Shown in pieces: positions 24,091 through 32,788 of a DNA stretch of 45,652 nt. Source of the DNA: an uncultured Porphyromonadaceae bacterium (GTDB lineage: Bacteria > Bacteroidota > Bacteroidia > Bacteroidales > Muribaculaceae); contig USMC01000023.1 of NCBI GenBank assembly GCA_900555715.1, positions 1 to 45,652 of the forward strand, read 5' to 3'. The notes under the pieces are model-generated. The model had not been told where the DNA came from. It saw only the letters and a list, made by a program, of their open reading frames with translations, and made no database searches. The translations under genes were made by a program, and so were the position numbers. Each line of letters opens with the position of its first letter. Within the stretch, counting starts at the first letter, position 1.

Positions 24091-24098
24091 TAATTTTG
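24091..24098 (+). promoter_or_regulatory. -7 promoter box of the Fn3/CARDB secreted protein
   Basis: TAATTTTG fits TAnnTTTG and lies 74 nt before the ATG at 24173. The -33 region near 24068-24071 has no clear TTTG. Confidence 0.55.
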
Positions 24099-24172
24099 CA
24101 ACGTCCGAAGTAGTTTTTCTGCGAAATTATAAACCGACACAATTGTAAATTATTCACATAATCCATTCCCGA

Positions 24173-26956
24173 ATGAAAAAAATCTACTCAATGCTGGCGG
24201 GAGCTCTGGTGCTTACAGCCCTGGCAACGCCTCAGACAAGTGATGCTGTTGAGCTTGAAGGCGGTCGTTTATATGCCTTCGCAAAGACGGGTGACTATAC
24301 CAGTATTCTTGCGAATCAGTTCTACAGCTTCGATCTCGCAAATCCGACAGCAGCCACACAGTTCGGCAAGGCGCAGCTCAGCATCTCGCCCTCGGAAGCC
24401 GGAACCTATAGCGGCGGCAAATATGTCGGCATAGGCGGCTCGTATGTAAAATATGTCGTCGTCGCCGATTGTGCCGACGGTACATGGAACATTGATTCTT
24501 ATGTCGGACTCAGCGGTGCCGCTCTCGCCACCGACCTCACTGATGATGAAGGCACAGTCTACGGTTGGTTCGGCAGCTACGGATCATTTTTTCTCGGCAC
24601 CCTCGACAGCGCTACCGGCAGCATCACCAAAATCGGCAGCGATGTTTCGACACGTCTTGTCGTTCTCACAAGCAACGGCAGCGGAACGCTGTACGGCATA
24701 GCTACCGACGGCACTCTCTACACCGTCGACAAATCTACAGGCGCCCTACAGTCTGTCGGTTCGACAGGCATCGCGGCGGGCGAACAGGTTCAGTCGGCTA
24801 CATACGATTCAAATAAAAACGTGATTCTCTGGGCTCGCTACTACAAAGCATCCATGTGGGGTGCCGCAGAGTCTGCTTTCTATGAGGTCAGCCCTTCGAC
24901 CGCTGCTGCAAAAATGCTCTGCGCCGTGCCGGGCAACGCACAGCTGACAGGTCTTACCGCCGTTAAGTCGTTCGATGCTACCGCTCCCGGCGAAGTCACC
25001 GACTTCACCGTCACCACCGACGGCAAGAGCAACGATATCGCCGTTTCGTTCACGATGCCCACAAAGAATTTCGCAGGCGATGATTTCCATCCCAATCTGC
25101 GTGGTCTGAGCTACACCATCACCATCGACGGCGAAGTTGTTGTCGACGCACAGAGCGCCGACAAGGGCGAGGCTGTCAGCAAGACATTCACCACAACTCC
25201 CGGCACACATACTGTCGCAGTATTCGTTTCACAGCTGACCCTCGGCAATGGTCCTGAAGTCAAGACTACGCTCTTTGTCGGCGAAGACACCCCTGTTGCC
25301 GTCACCGACCTCAAGGCTTCCTGCAGCGGCTCTGTCGTCACACTCACATGGACAGCTCCTGTCGGCGCCAACGGCGGCAGCTACGACGCGTCCAAGCTCG
25401 CCTACAACATTACCCGCAACGGCGAGGAAGTGGCACACAACTACACCGGAACTTCCTTCACCGAGACCATCAACAGCGATGCTCTCGTAGGCTACAAATA
25501 CACAGTGACCACCGTTTACAACGAAGCAGCTACTGAGTACAGCGCTACTTCCAACGATGTATTCGTAGGTCCGTCGTTCGCCGTTACTCCCGGTAATCCG
25601 TATTTCCTGGATTTCGAAGACTGCACGCCGGAATCTGTCTACAGCAACTGGTTCTTCGTATGCGATCCCAGCACCTACGGCTACGCCGACCCGGTATTCA
25701 CTATCCGCGAGGCTGACGGTAACAAATATCTCGGCATCCGCCCCGAAAACTATACCTCCAACCCCAAAGCATTCACTACAGCTCTCGCTCTCGAAGCCGG
25801 ACACAGCTACCGCCTGTCGTTCCGCTTCATGACCGACGGCTTCTATGGCGCAACATTCGGCGTCGACCTTGTTGACAGCCCCACGGCAAGCTGCAAAACC
25901 ATCCGCAATCTTGTATCGAGCCAGTCGTTCGGCTACGGCAGTGCAAATGCCTTTGTAGACGTTCCGTCGGTCGACTTCAATGTCGAAGAGAGCGGCACAT
26001 ACTTCATCTGCATCAACAACTACTTCTTCAACGCCCTCTGGGCATTCGACGACTTCAAAGTCGAAGACCTTACCAGCGCAGAGCTCAGCGAGCCTATGTC
26101 AGTTACAGATTTCAAGGCCGCTGCTCAGAAACGAGGCTCTAACGCTATCGACTTCTCCTTTACTCTCCCGACTGCCGATACCAACGGCAACGCAACAGAA
26201 CTCACCAAGGTTGAGCTTCTCCGTGGCGGCGAGCTTGTCAAGGCATGGACAGAAGACCTCGTGCCGGGCGCTGCCGTCACATACACTGAGGAGAACGCTC
26301 CTGTCGGCTACCACCGCTACGAGGTTGTTGCCGAGAACGCTCAGGGCAAGTCTGTTGCCGCAGTAGCTTTCGCACAGTCTGGCTTCGACTACGACCTGGC
26401 ATTCGTCAGCGCTGAAGCTCCCGAAAAAGTTTCTGCCGGCGAGACATTCTCTATCGATGTCACTGTAGCCAACAACGGTGTGCTCCGTGCTCCCTTCGGT
26501 GAAGAATCTGCCTATACCGTATCGCTCGTGCGCATTTTTGATGACGGCTCTACGCAGATCTACAACATGTTCTACGGTACCACCATCGAGAGCGGCGAAA
26601 AGAAGACATATTCGTTCAGCGTCGTTGCCGACGAAACAATGTCGTCCTTCCGCTACTACATTTACATCAGCTACGATGAGGATGAGAATCCTGCCGACAA
26701 CCGCAGCGAAGACTACGCTGTAACTGTCGACAGCACTACCGGTGTCGACGGCATCGCTGCCGGTGGCATCAGTGTCAGCGCTGTAGCCGGCAAACTTACC
26801 GTTGCCGGAGCAAAGGGACAGCCAGTGGCTGTATACAATGCTGCAGGTGTGACAGTCCTCTCGACTGTCGCTGCCGAAGATGTTGTGACCTTCGATCTTG
26901 CCGACGGTCTCTATATTGTCCGCGCAGGTGATAAAGCTTTCAAAATCAATCTTTAA
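24173..26956 (+). CDS. Large multidomain secreted protein (propeller-like, Fn3, CARDB-like) with Por-type C-terminal domain
   Basis: This is a 927-aa exported protein. It has a signal peptide (KKIYSMLAGALVLTALA) and then a propeller-like region of repeated short strands (YGWFGSYGSFFLGTLDSATG; LYGIATDGTLYTVDKSTG) to about residue 265. Three fibronectin-III-like modules start near 275, 377 and 650 (APGEVTDFTVTT; PVAVTDLKASCSGSVVTLTW; SVTDFKAAAQ). A jelly-roll module lies at about 475-640 (YFLDFEDCTPESV, WAFDDFKVEDL) and a CARDB-like module near 750-850. The last about 70 residues (AGKLTVAGAKGQPVAVYNAA, LADGLYIVRAGDKAFKINL) follow the type A Por/T9SS C-terminal pattern. The role is unknown; adhesion or glycan binding at the surface is plausible. 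Confidence 0.82.
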   Translation: MKKIYSMLAGALVLTALATPQTSDAVELEGGRLYAFAKTGDYTSILANQFYSFDLANPTAATQFGKAQLSISPSEAGTYSGGKYVGIGGSYVKYVVVADCADGTWNIDSYVGLSGAALATDLTDDEGTVYGWFGSYGSFFLGTLDSATGSITKIGSDVSTRLVVLTSNGSGTLYGIATDGTLYTVDKSTGALQSVGSTGIAAGEQVQSATYDSNKNVILWARYYKASMWGAAESAFYEVSPSTAAAKMLCAVPGNAQLTGLTAVKSFDATAPGEVTDFTVTTDGKSNDIAVSFTMPTKNFAGDDFHPNLRGLSYTITIDGEVVVDAQSADKGEAVSKTFTTTPGTHTVAVFVSQLTLGNGPEVKTTLFVGEDTPVAVTDLKASCSGSVVTLTWTAPVGANGGSYDASKLAYNITRNGEEVAHNYTGTSFTETINSDALVGYKYTVTTVYNEAATEYSATSNDVFVGPSFAVTPGNPYFLDFEDCTPESVYSNWFFVCDPSTYGYADPVFTIREADGNKYLGIRPENYTSNPKAFTTALALEAGHSYRLSFRFMTDGFYGATFGVDLVDSPTASCKTIRNLVSSQSFGYGSANAFVDVPSVDFNVEESGTYFICINNYFFNALWAFDDFKVEDLTSAELSEPMSVTDFKAAAQKRGSNAIDFSFTLPTADTNGNATELTKVELLRGGELVKAWTEDLVPGAAVTYTEENAPVGYHRYEVVAENAQGKSVAAVAFAQSGFDYDLAFVSAEAPEKVSAGETFSIDVTVANNGVLRAPFGEESAYTVSLVRIFDDGSTQIYNMFYGTTIESGEKKTYSFSVVADETMSSFRYYIYISYDEDENPADNRSEDYAVTVDSTTGVDGIAAGGISVSAVAGKLTVAGAKGQPVAVYNAAGVTVLSTVAAEDVVTFDLADGLYIVRAGDKAFKINL

Positions 26957-26967
26957 AAACAAATAGA

Positions 26968-27007
26968 ATCTATGGAGAACATGCGCGGGCATGTCTCCAT
27001 AGATTTA
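26968..27007 (+). terminator. Long hairpin between the two secreted-protein genes
   Basis: ATCTATGGAGA (26968-26978) and CATGC (26980-26984) pair with GCATG (26989-26993) and TCTCCATAGAT (26994-27004), with one bulged base and a 4-nt loop. It is followed by a short TTTA. It lies 12 nt after the upstream stop and 35 nt before the next ATG. It is either a terminator or a processing stem separating the two genes; the weak T tract leaves this open. Confidence 0.65.
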
Positions 27008-27041
27008 CTGTGTAAATACATAAAAATATAATTAGACAAGT

Positions 27042-29243
27042 ATGAAAAAACTTTCTACATTGGCTCTTGCTCTTGCAGTTGCAGGCGCTATGTATGCAGA
27101 AAATCGTCCTGCCTCTTTCTACGAAGGCTTTGAAGGACGTAATTCCGGCGGTTATTTTCAGCACTGGCAGTCGAATACATGGTTGCCGGACGGCTGGACA
27201 GAATTCTCCAAGACCGATTACCACCACAACTGGCCCGACATCCCTGACAACGAATGGGATTACACATGGTGTACAAAGCCCAGCAGTGGGCTCTACGGCA
27301 CTACACCGTTCGGCAACTGCTATGCACACATCATGGTGCACAATTGGCCCAGTGATGATATGAAAGCCTCCGACGAGTGGCTTGTGACACCGTCGGTGAG
27401 TGTTCAGGAAGGCGATGTGCTGTATTTCTACTTTACCTTCAACGCCTGGATGACATTGCATCCCGATTCCAATACACATCAGCCCACCTTCCAGGGCAAC
27501 ACCCTCGAGGTTCGTGTCAGCACCGACGATGGTGCGACATGGTCGGATGCCGTATGGAGCAGCTATGACTATGCTCTGGCTCTTGACTATGAAGAAGTGT
27601 ATAAATCGGCCATCAGCTATAACTTCCTCAACGAATTCCGCCCCGTGTTCATCGATCTTGACGACTACTATGGAAAAGACGTCAAGTTCGCTTTCCGCTA
27701 TTTCGGCGAGAAAGGCATGGACATAGCGCTGGATGAAGTTTCTGTAGGTATTCCTTCGCCTAAAGCGACCTATGATATGCCGTCGCACTATTTCTGGCCC
27801 GCCATCACTTCGACATCAGAGTTCCCCGCCGATCCCGTAGTGCTTGCAGCCCCCGGTGTTGAGGATACATGGACCAACAATTCGGTAGACGCCAAGACAT
27901 TCAAATGGACCTATACCGCTGCCGACGGTTCAGCTGCTGTCAGCGAGGATCTTGACCTCCGCACCCCGGCTTATACCGACGGTACAAGAGCCGAATTCCC
28001 GACTCTCACTGCTTTCTACGGCGAAAACACCAGCGGCGAATTCAGTCTTGTCGCCAACACATCGTCGTGGGTCGACAAATATATCCAGGCCAAGCCTGCT
28101 AAGATACAGTACGGCGGATTCATAGGCAAGCAGACCGACGTCCTCGGTGCTGAAGGCTTCGGCGGTGTATGCACATATAACGTCTACGACCCCGACTTCC
28201 TCGGCATCAAGCACATGAGGCAGATCGCTCTGTCGGAAGAAGCAGAGACTGCTTTCGACAACATGACCACTACCGGCGCCGTCCGCGATTGGGACTTCCT
28301 CCAGAGCATAGGCAACGTCTATCCGCAGCCTGCCGCTCCTTACGGAATCAAATACGTATATGTCAATGCCATTATCAACCAGATCGACCCGATGACACGT
28401 CTCAAAGCTACCGTACACCGCTGGGAGCGCATGGATGTCGCTGGCGTTGAAGGCTACTATGTAGGCGATGCTCTCGCCGAGGCATATGCTACGTGGAATC
28501 CCGAGGATGAAGGTTCCGGCATGATGACATCCATCATGTTCGACTTCTCCAAGACTCCTGTAACCGTCGACAGCCCCATCGTTGTTCTCATCACCGGCAT
28601 CACGCACGTCAACGGCGTCATCCAGGACGATATCCGTTTCCCCTACGTCTCCACAAAAAGCGGCGACTTCTTCGGATCGTCGATCATGACTTTCTGGGAT
28701 ACGTATGAGGACAGCGAGACCGGTTTCCTCGATTTCTATTATGAGCTCCGCAATATCAAGACTGATAACGACGGTCATACAGCCGGTATTCTTATGGGTC
28801 TCGGCGCAGGCTATTCGACAATGTCGCTCAACGGCACGGACAATGTCATTGAATGCGAGGCAGAAGGCGGATTCAAGACGTTCTCTGTCAAGAGCTCCCT
28901 TACTCCCGACCACTGGGCTTTCATGCAGAAAGGCAAAGCGCTCGACTGGATTGAGTTTGAGGCTACTGCAACAGGCAACGACAACTACGACGTCAAGGTC
29001 ACTGTCCTTGCCAACGAAGGCGCCGATCGCAATTATGATGATATCTGTCTTGCCGCTCCCGGCTCTTACGTGGTATTCAAAGTACACCAGAAGGGCAACA
29101 GTGCCGGAGTTTCCGGTGCTGTCGTCGACGAAAACGCACCTGTAGAGTACTTCAATCTCCAGGGTATCCGCGTAGAGAATCCCTCGGCTGGCGTTTATAT
29201 CCGCCGTCAGGGCACACGCGCGACGAAAGTCACCCTTAAATAA
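27042..29243 (+). CDS. Secreted choice-of-anchor J protein with Por-like C-terminal tail
   Basis: This is a 733-aa exported protein with a signal peptide (KKLSTLALALAVAGAMYA). The first about 240 residues form a choice-of-anchor J/cleaved-adhesin jelly roll (FYEGFEGRNSGG, WLVTPSVSVQEGDVLYFYF, LEVRVSTDDGATWSD, FAFRYFGEKGMDIALDEVSV). A long beta-rich middle follows, including a BACON-like stretch near residues 605-690 (SLTPDHWAFMQKGKALDWIE). The final 35 residues (APVEYFNLQGIRV, PSAGVYIRR, ending KVTLK) nearly repeat those of the protein at 207-1988. It follows the other secreted gene by 85 nt with a hairpin between them. No enzymatic motif was seen. Confidence 0.82.
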   Translation: MKKLSTLALALAVAGAMYAENRPASFYEGFEGRNSGGYFQHWQSNTWLPDGWTEFSKTDYHHNWPDIPDNEWDYTWCTKPSSGLYGTTPFGNCYAHIMVHNWPSDDMKASDEWLVTPSVSVQEGDVLYFYFTFNAWMTLHPDSNTHQPTFQGNTLEVRVSTDDGATWSDAVWSSYDYALALDYEEVYKSAISYNFLNEFRPVFIDLDDYYGKDVKFAFRYFGEKGMDIALDEVSVGIPSPKATYDMPSHYFWPAITSTSEFPADPVVLAAPGVEDTWTNNSVDAKTFKWTYTAADGSAAVSEDLDLRTPAYTDGTRAEFPTLTAFYGENTSGEFSLVANTSSWVDKYIQAKPAKIQYGGFIGKQTDVLGAEGFGGVCTYNVYDPDFLGIKHMRQIALSEEAETAFDNMTTTGAVRDWDFLQSIGNVYPQPAAPYGIKYVYVNAIINQIDPMTRLKATVHRWERMDVAGVEGYYVGDALAEAYATWNPEDEGSGMMTSIMFDFSKTPVTVDSPIVVLITGITHVNGVIQDDIRFPYVSTKSGDFFGSSIMTFWDTYEDSETGFLDFYYELRNIKTDNDGHTAGILMGLGAGYSTMSLNGTDNVIECEAEGGFKTFSVKSSLTPDHWAFMQKGKALDWIEFEATATGNDNYDVKVTVLANEGADRNYDDICLAAPGSYVVFKVHQKGNSAGVSGAVVDENAPVEYFNLQGIRVENPSAGVYIRRQGTRATKVTLK

Positions 29244-29268
29244 GCTTCTTGTCCTATTTGATACATTG

Positions 29269-29296
29269 CCCCCGCAGCTCACCCTGCGGGGGTTTT
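29269..29296 (+). terminator. Intrinsic terminator after the choice-of-anchor J gene
   Basis: CCCCCGCAG (29269-29277) pairs with CTGCGGGGG (29284-29292) around a 6-nt loop, followed by TTTT. It starts 26 nt after the stop. Confidence 0.92.
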
Positions 29297-29301
29297 GTAT
29301 A

Positions 29302-29331
29302 TTTGTATATCAGGAAAAATACGTATCTTTG
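29302..29331 (+). promoter_or_regulatory. Promoter of the aminotransferase operon
   Basis: TTTG (29302-29305), then 18 bp, then TATCTTTG (29324-29331), immediately after the terminator at 29269-29296. The ATG follows 34 nt after the -7 box. Confidence 0.7.
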
Positions 29332-29364
29332 CATCATTAAACTATTTCAGAAAATAACTAAGAT

Positions 29365-30570
29365 ATGCCCAGTGTATCGAAACGCGGTCAGGAAATGCCC
29401 GCCTCCCCTATACGACGCCTTGTTCCGCTCGCCAACAAAGCCATTGAGCGCGGCACAAAGGTCTATCGCCTCAATATCGGTCAGCCCGACGTTCCCACGC
29501 CGCCGGCTGCCCGGGAAGCGTTGCGCAATATCGACCGCGAAGTGCTCGAATACAGCCCCTCGGAAGGTTTGCTGTCGCTCCGGCAGAAGCTCTGCCAGTA
29601 CTACCACCGCTTCAATATCGAAGTGGATGTCGATGACATCATTGTCACGTCCGGCGGTTCCGAGGCGGTACTTTTCGCTTTCATGGCAAGCCTCGACCCC
29701 GGCGATGAGATAATTGTCCCCGAACCGGCGTATGCCAACTACATGGCATTTGCCATCTGCGCCGGTGTAAAAATCGTGACAGTGCCCTCAAGCATCGACG
29801 ACGGTTTCGAACTTCCGCCTATCGAGCGGTTCGAGGAACTCATCACGCCGCGGACAAAAGGCATCCTGATATGCAATCCCAACAACCCTACGGGCTATCT
29901 CTACACGATGAAAGAGATGCTCCAGATACGCGACCTTGTGCTGAAACACGATCTCTTCCTCTTTTCCGACGAAGTGTACCGCGAGTTCTGTTATACGGGC
30001 GCTCCATATATCTCCGCCTTCCATCTTCCGGGCATAGAGGACAAAGTAGTCCTCATCGACTCGGTGTCGAAGCGCTATAATGAATGCGGCATACGCATTG
30101 GAGCGCTCATCACAAAGCATAAGGAACTTAGGCAGAATGTGATGAAGCTCTGTCAGGCGCGCCTGAGTCCGCCGCTGATAGGGCAGATTGTCGCGGAAGC
30201 ATCCATCGATACGCCTCAGGAATATATGCTTGCCACTTACAACGAGTATGTCGAGCGTCGTAAGTTCCTCGTCGACCAGATAAACAAGATTCCCGGTTGC
30301 TACACTCCGATACCCATGGGTGCCTTCTATACCGTGGTGAAGCTTCCTGTCGACGACGCCGACCGTTTCTGCCGCTGGTGTCTCGAGGAATTCGAGTACG
30401 AGGGTCAGACAGTGTTTATGGCTCCCGCATCAGGCTTTTACTCCACTCCCGGTCTTGGCAAGAACGAAGTGCGAATGGCTTATGTACTAAAAAAGGAAGA
30501 GCTGGCTAAGGCTATGGAAGTGCTGCGTCACGCTCTCGAGGCATATCCCGGCAGAGTGATTCCGCAATGA
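29365..30570 (+). CDS. Class I/II pyridoxal-phosphate aminotransferase
   Basis: This is a 401-aa fold-type I PLP enzyme related to aspartate and aromatic aminotransferases. It shows NIGQPDVPTPP near residue 37, substrate/PLP-contact regions VTSGGSEAVLFA and NPNNPTGYLY (171-180), SDEVYREF, and the PLP lysine in SVSKRYNECGIRIG (Lys236). The exact amino donor and acceptor cannot be fixed from sequence. It has its own promoter, and its stop overlaps the following leucine-rich-repeat gene by 4 nt, an odd partner for a metabolic enzyme. Confidence 0.88.
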   Translation: MPSVSKRGQEMPASPIRRLVPLANKAIERGTKVYRLNIGQPDVPTPPAAREALRNIDREVLEYSPSEGLLSLRQKLCQYYHRFNIEVDVDDIIVTSGGSEAVLFAFMASLDPGDEIIVPEPAYANYMAFAICAGVKIVTVPSSIDDGFELPPIERFEELITPRTKGILICNPNNPTGYLYTMKEMLQIRDLVLKHDLFLFSDEVYREFCYTGAPYISAFHLPGIEDKVVLIDSVSKRYNECGIRIGALITKHKELRQNVMKLCQARLSPPLIGQIVAEASIDTPQEYMLATYNEYVERRKFLVDQINKIPGCYTPIPMGAFYTVVKLPVDDADRFCRWCLEEFEYEGQTVFMAPASGFYSTPGLGKNEVRMAYVLKKEELAKAMEVLRHALEAYPGRVIPQ

Positions 30571-31976
30571 TTATGACTACACGACTCTACATCCTCATTC
30601 TCTCCCTTGCCATGTTCTTTGTGGCGAGGAGCACAGTCGTGGACTGTCGCCCCGGCGAACTTCACGCACTTGCCGGCGCCGACGCATCGAAGCTGACAGA
30701 ACTTACCCTGACAGGCGAAGCCGATGCGTCCGATCTCTTTTTCATAGCCGACAGAATGCCGCAGCTGCGCACCCTCGACATGAGCGCACTGAGCATTGTC
30801 GCATACAGCGGTGAAACTCTCAAAGGCTCGGCGAACTATCCAGTCTCAGCCCTTCCGGACGGACTGTTTGCCGGTTCTGTTCTGCAGAATGTGAAGCTGC
30901 CCGGCGGCCTCGACATCGGCGCCATGGCATTCGCATCATCAAGGCTGAAATCGCTTGAGCTGCCGCCGTCGACGCGACGCGTCGGCATAGGCGCTTTCGC
31001 CAGCTCATCACTTGTGGAAGCGACACTCTCCGGCTCAGCAGAATACGAAAGCGATGTGTTCAGCTGGTGTTTAGCTCTTGAGCGAGTTAACCTTTCCGGC
31101 ATGAAAGCGCTTCCACCGTCATTTTTCAAGAACTGCCAGAAACTGTCGGTGGTCGATGGAGCTGCCGAACTGACGGAGATAGGCGAAGAAGCGTTTCATA
31201 ACTGTGTGGCGCTGAAAGATTTTCAGTTCGGTGCCCGCTTGTCGCATATCGGCGATAAAGCATTTCTCTGTTCCGGGCTGACACGCGCCGATATGAGCGG
31301 ATGTGCCGCCGACAGCATCGGACGTCTCGCATTTTTAGGATGTCAGAATCTTAATGCAGTCGATCTGCCGCCGTCGTGCGGCAAAATATCCGACTACGGC
31401 TTTGCCTGCAGCGCTGTCAGAGGAACGCTCAATCTCGGCTCTGTCGCTGAACTGGGCTCATATAGTTTCGCGTCCTGCAACAGTATTGCAAGCATCATCA
31501 TGCCCGGGCAACTGAGCGTAATCGGCGACGGAGCGTTCACCAACTTGCGTACGCTGTCGAACATATTCGCCGGCAAACTGGGCATCGTCCCTGCTCTTGG
31601 CGCTGAGGTGTTCGGCGATATCGACCGCACGAAGGTGAATCTCTATGTTGCCGAAAACATGACAGACGAATTCGCACATGCGGAGATATGGCAGGACTTC
31701 AATATTCTTATCGAGACGGAAGGCAGCATAAACGAAGTCACGGCGCCCGCCGCAGTGCTCCGCTGCCGCAGAGACGGACAAACGCTTGTCATCGTTTCCG
31801 GCGGTTCGGCGATTGAGCGAGCCGACGTGTTCAGCGCATCCGGACAGATGCTTATTTCAGGAACTCCTGCTGCGAATAAATGCACGCTGTCGCTGGACGG
31901 AATTCAGAAACAGGTGATAATTGTCGGCGCACGTCTCGCCGACGGTTCGATACATTCTTTGAAAATTTCATTGTAA
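30567..31976 (+). CDS. Secreted BspA-like leucine-rich-repeat protein
   Basis: This is a 469-aa exported protein with a hydrophobic N-terminal signal (RLYILILSLAMFFVARS). The middle is a series of BspA/TpLRR-type repeats of about 23 residues, with recurring phrases such as IGEEAFHNCVALKDFQFGA, IGDKAFLCSGLTRADMSG and IGDGAFTNLRTLSNIF. A short C-terminal beta domain (LVIVSGGSAIERADVFSASG, ending HSLKISL) resembles a Por-type sorting domain. Such repeats are known from surface adhesion proteins. The start ATG overlaps the aminotransferase stop (ATGA); an in-frame ATG at 30573 is an alternative. Confidence 0.85.
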   Translation: MIMTTRLYILILSLAMFFVARSTVVDCRPGELHALAGADASKLTELTLTGEADASDLFFIADRMPQLRTLDMSALSIVAYSGETLKGSANYPVSALPDGLFAGSVLQNVKLPGGLDIGAMAFASSRLKSLELPPSTRRVGIGAFASSSLVEATLSGSAEYESDVFSWCLALERVNLSGMKALPPSFFKNCQKLSVVDGAAELTEIGEEAFHNCVALKDFQFGARLSHIGDKAFLCSGLTRADMSGCAADSIGRLAFLGCQNLNAVDLPPSCGKISDYGFACSAVRGTLNLGSVAELGSYSFASCNSIASIIMPGQLSVIGDGAFTNLRTLSNIFAGKLGIVPALGAEVFGDIDRTKVNLYVAENMTDEFAHAEIWQDFNILIETEGSINEVTAPAAVLRCRRDGQTLVIVSGGSAIERADVFSASGQMLISGTPAANKCTLSLDGIQKQVIIVGARLADGSIHSLKISL

Positions 31977-31983
31977 AAAAACG

Positions 31984-32739
31984 ATGGGAAAGAACAAACT
32001 TCGCAAATTTGCCGAACTCGAAGGCAATCCGCTGGTGCTTCAGTATCCGTTCGGACGCCTGCGGGAGGAACAATTCGAATACCGCGGCCGCTGGCGCGAG
32101 TTTTTCGGAAACAGCAATCCGATAGTTCTTGAGCTCGGATGCGGCAAAGGCGAATACACTGTCGGACTTGCCCGCCGCTATCCCGACAGCAACTTCATAG
32201 GCATCGACATCAAGGGAGCACGCATCTGGAGCGGCGCCACGCAGGCGTTGCGCGACGGCATGGAAAACGTTGCCTTCGTCCGCACGTCGATAGAGCTTCT
32301 CGAGCATTTTTTTGCGCCCGGTGAAGTGGCTGAAATATGGATCACATTCCCCGATCCGCAGATGCGCAAGGTCAACAAACGCCTCACCGGCACACGGATG
32401 GTGCAGATGTACAGCCGTCTGCTCGCTCCCGGCGGCATGATAAAGCTCAAGACCGACAGTCCCTTCCTTTTTGCCTATACCGGTATGATGGCACGGCACA
32501 ACGGATTGAAGATCGTCGACGAGTGCGCCGATATCCATGCGGAGCGCGACGCTTCCGATCCTCTTGTAGCCATACGCACTCATTATGAGCAGCAGTGGCT
32601 CGACCGTGGACTAACAATCAAATATATCTGTTTCCTTCCGGGGCAGCCAGCCGCTCTTAATGAGCCGCCAGAAGCCGAAGACATTCCCGACGACACATAT
32701 CGGAGCTATTCCCGCGGCTATATACAGATGAATTTGTGA
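31984..32739 (+). CDS. trmB: tRNA (guanine-N7-)-methyltransferase
   Basis: It methylates G46 in the tRNA variable loop with S-adenosylmethionine. The SAM-binding motif LELGCGKGEYTVGLARRYPD, then FIGIDIKGARIWSGA, and the TrmB hallmark EIWITFPDPQMRKVNKRLTG are clear. The 251-aa length is slightly longer than E. coli TrmB. It starts 7 nt after the leucine-rich-repeat gene, so it is probably in the same transcript. No separate promoter was seen. Confidence 0.95.
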   Translation: MGKNKLRKFAELEGNPLVLQYPFGRLREEQFEYRGRWREFFGNSNPIVLELGCGKGEYTVGLARRYPDSNFIGIDIKGARIWSGATQALRDGMENVAFVRTSIELLEHFFAPGEVAEIWITFPDPQMRKVNKRLTGTRMVQMYSRLLAPGGMIKLKTDSPFLFAYTGMMARHNGLKIVDECADIHAERDASDPLVAIRTHYEQQWLDRGLTIKYICFLPGQPAALNEPPEAEDIPDDTYRSYSRGYIQMNL

Positions 32740-32788
32740 TTTCCTCGCATTTAAACGCCAACCTCATAAAAACTTTCTAAATTCATAT

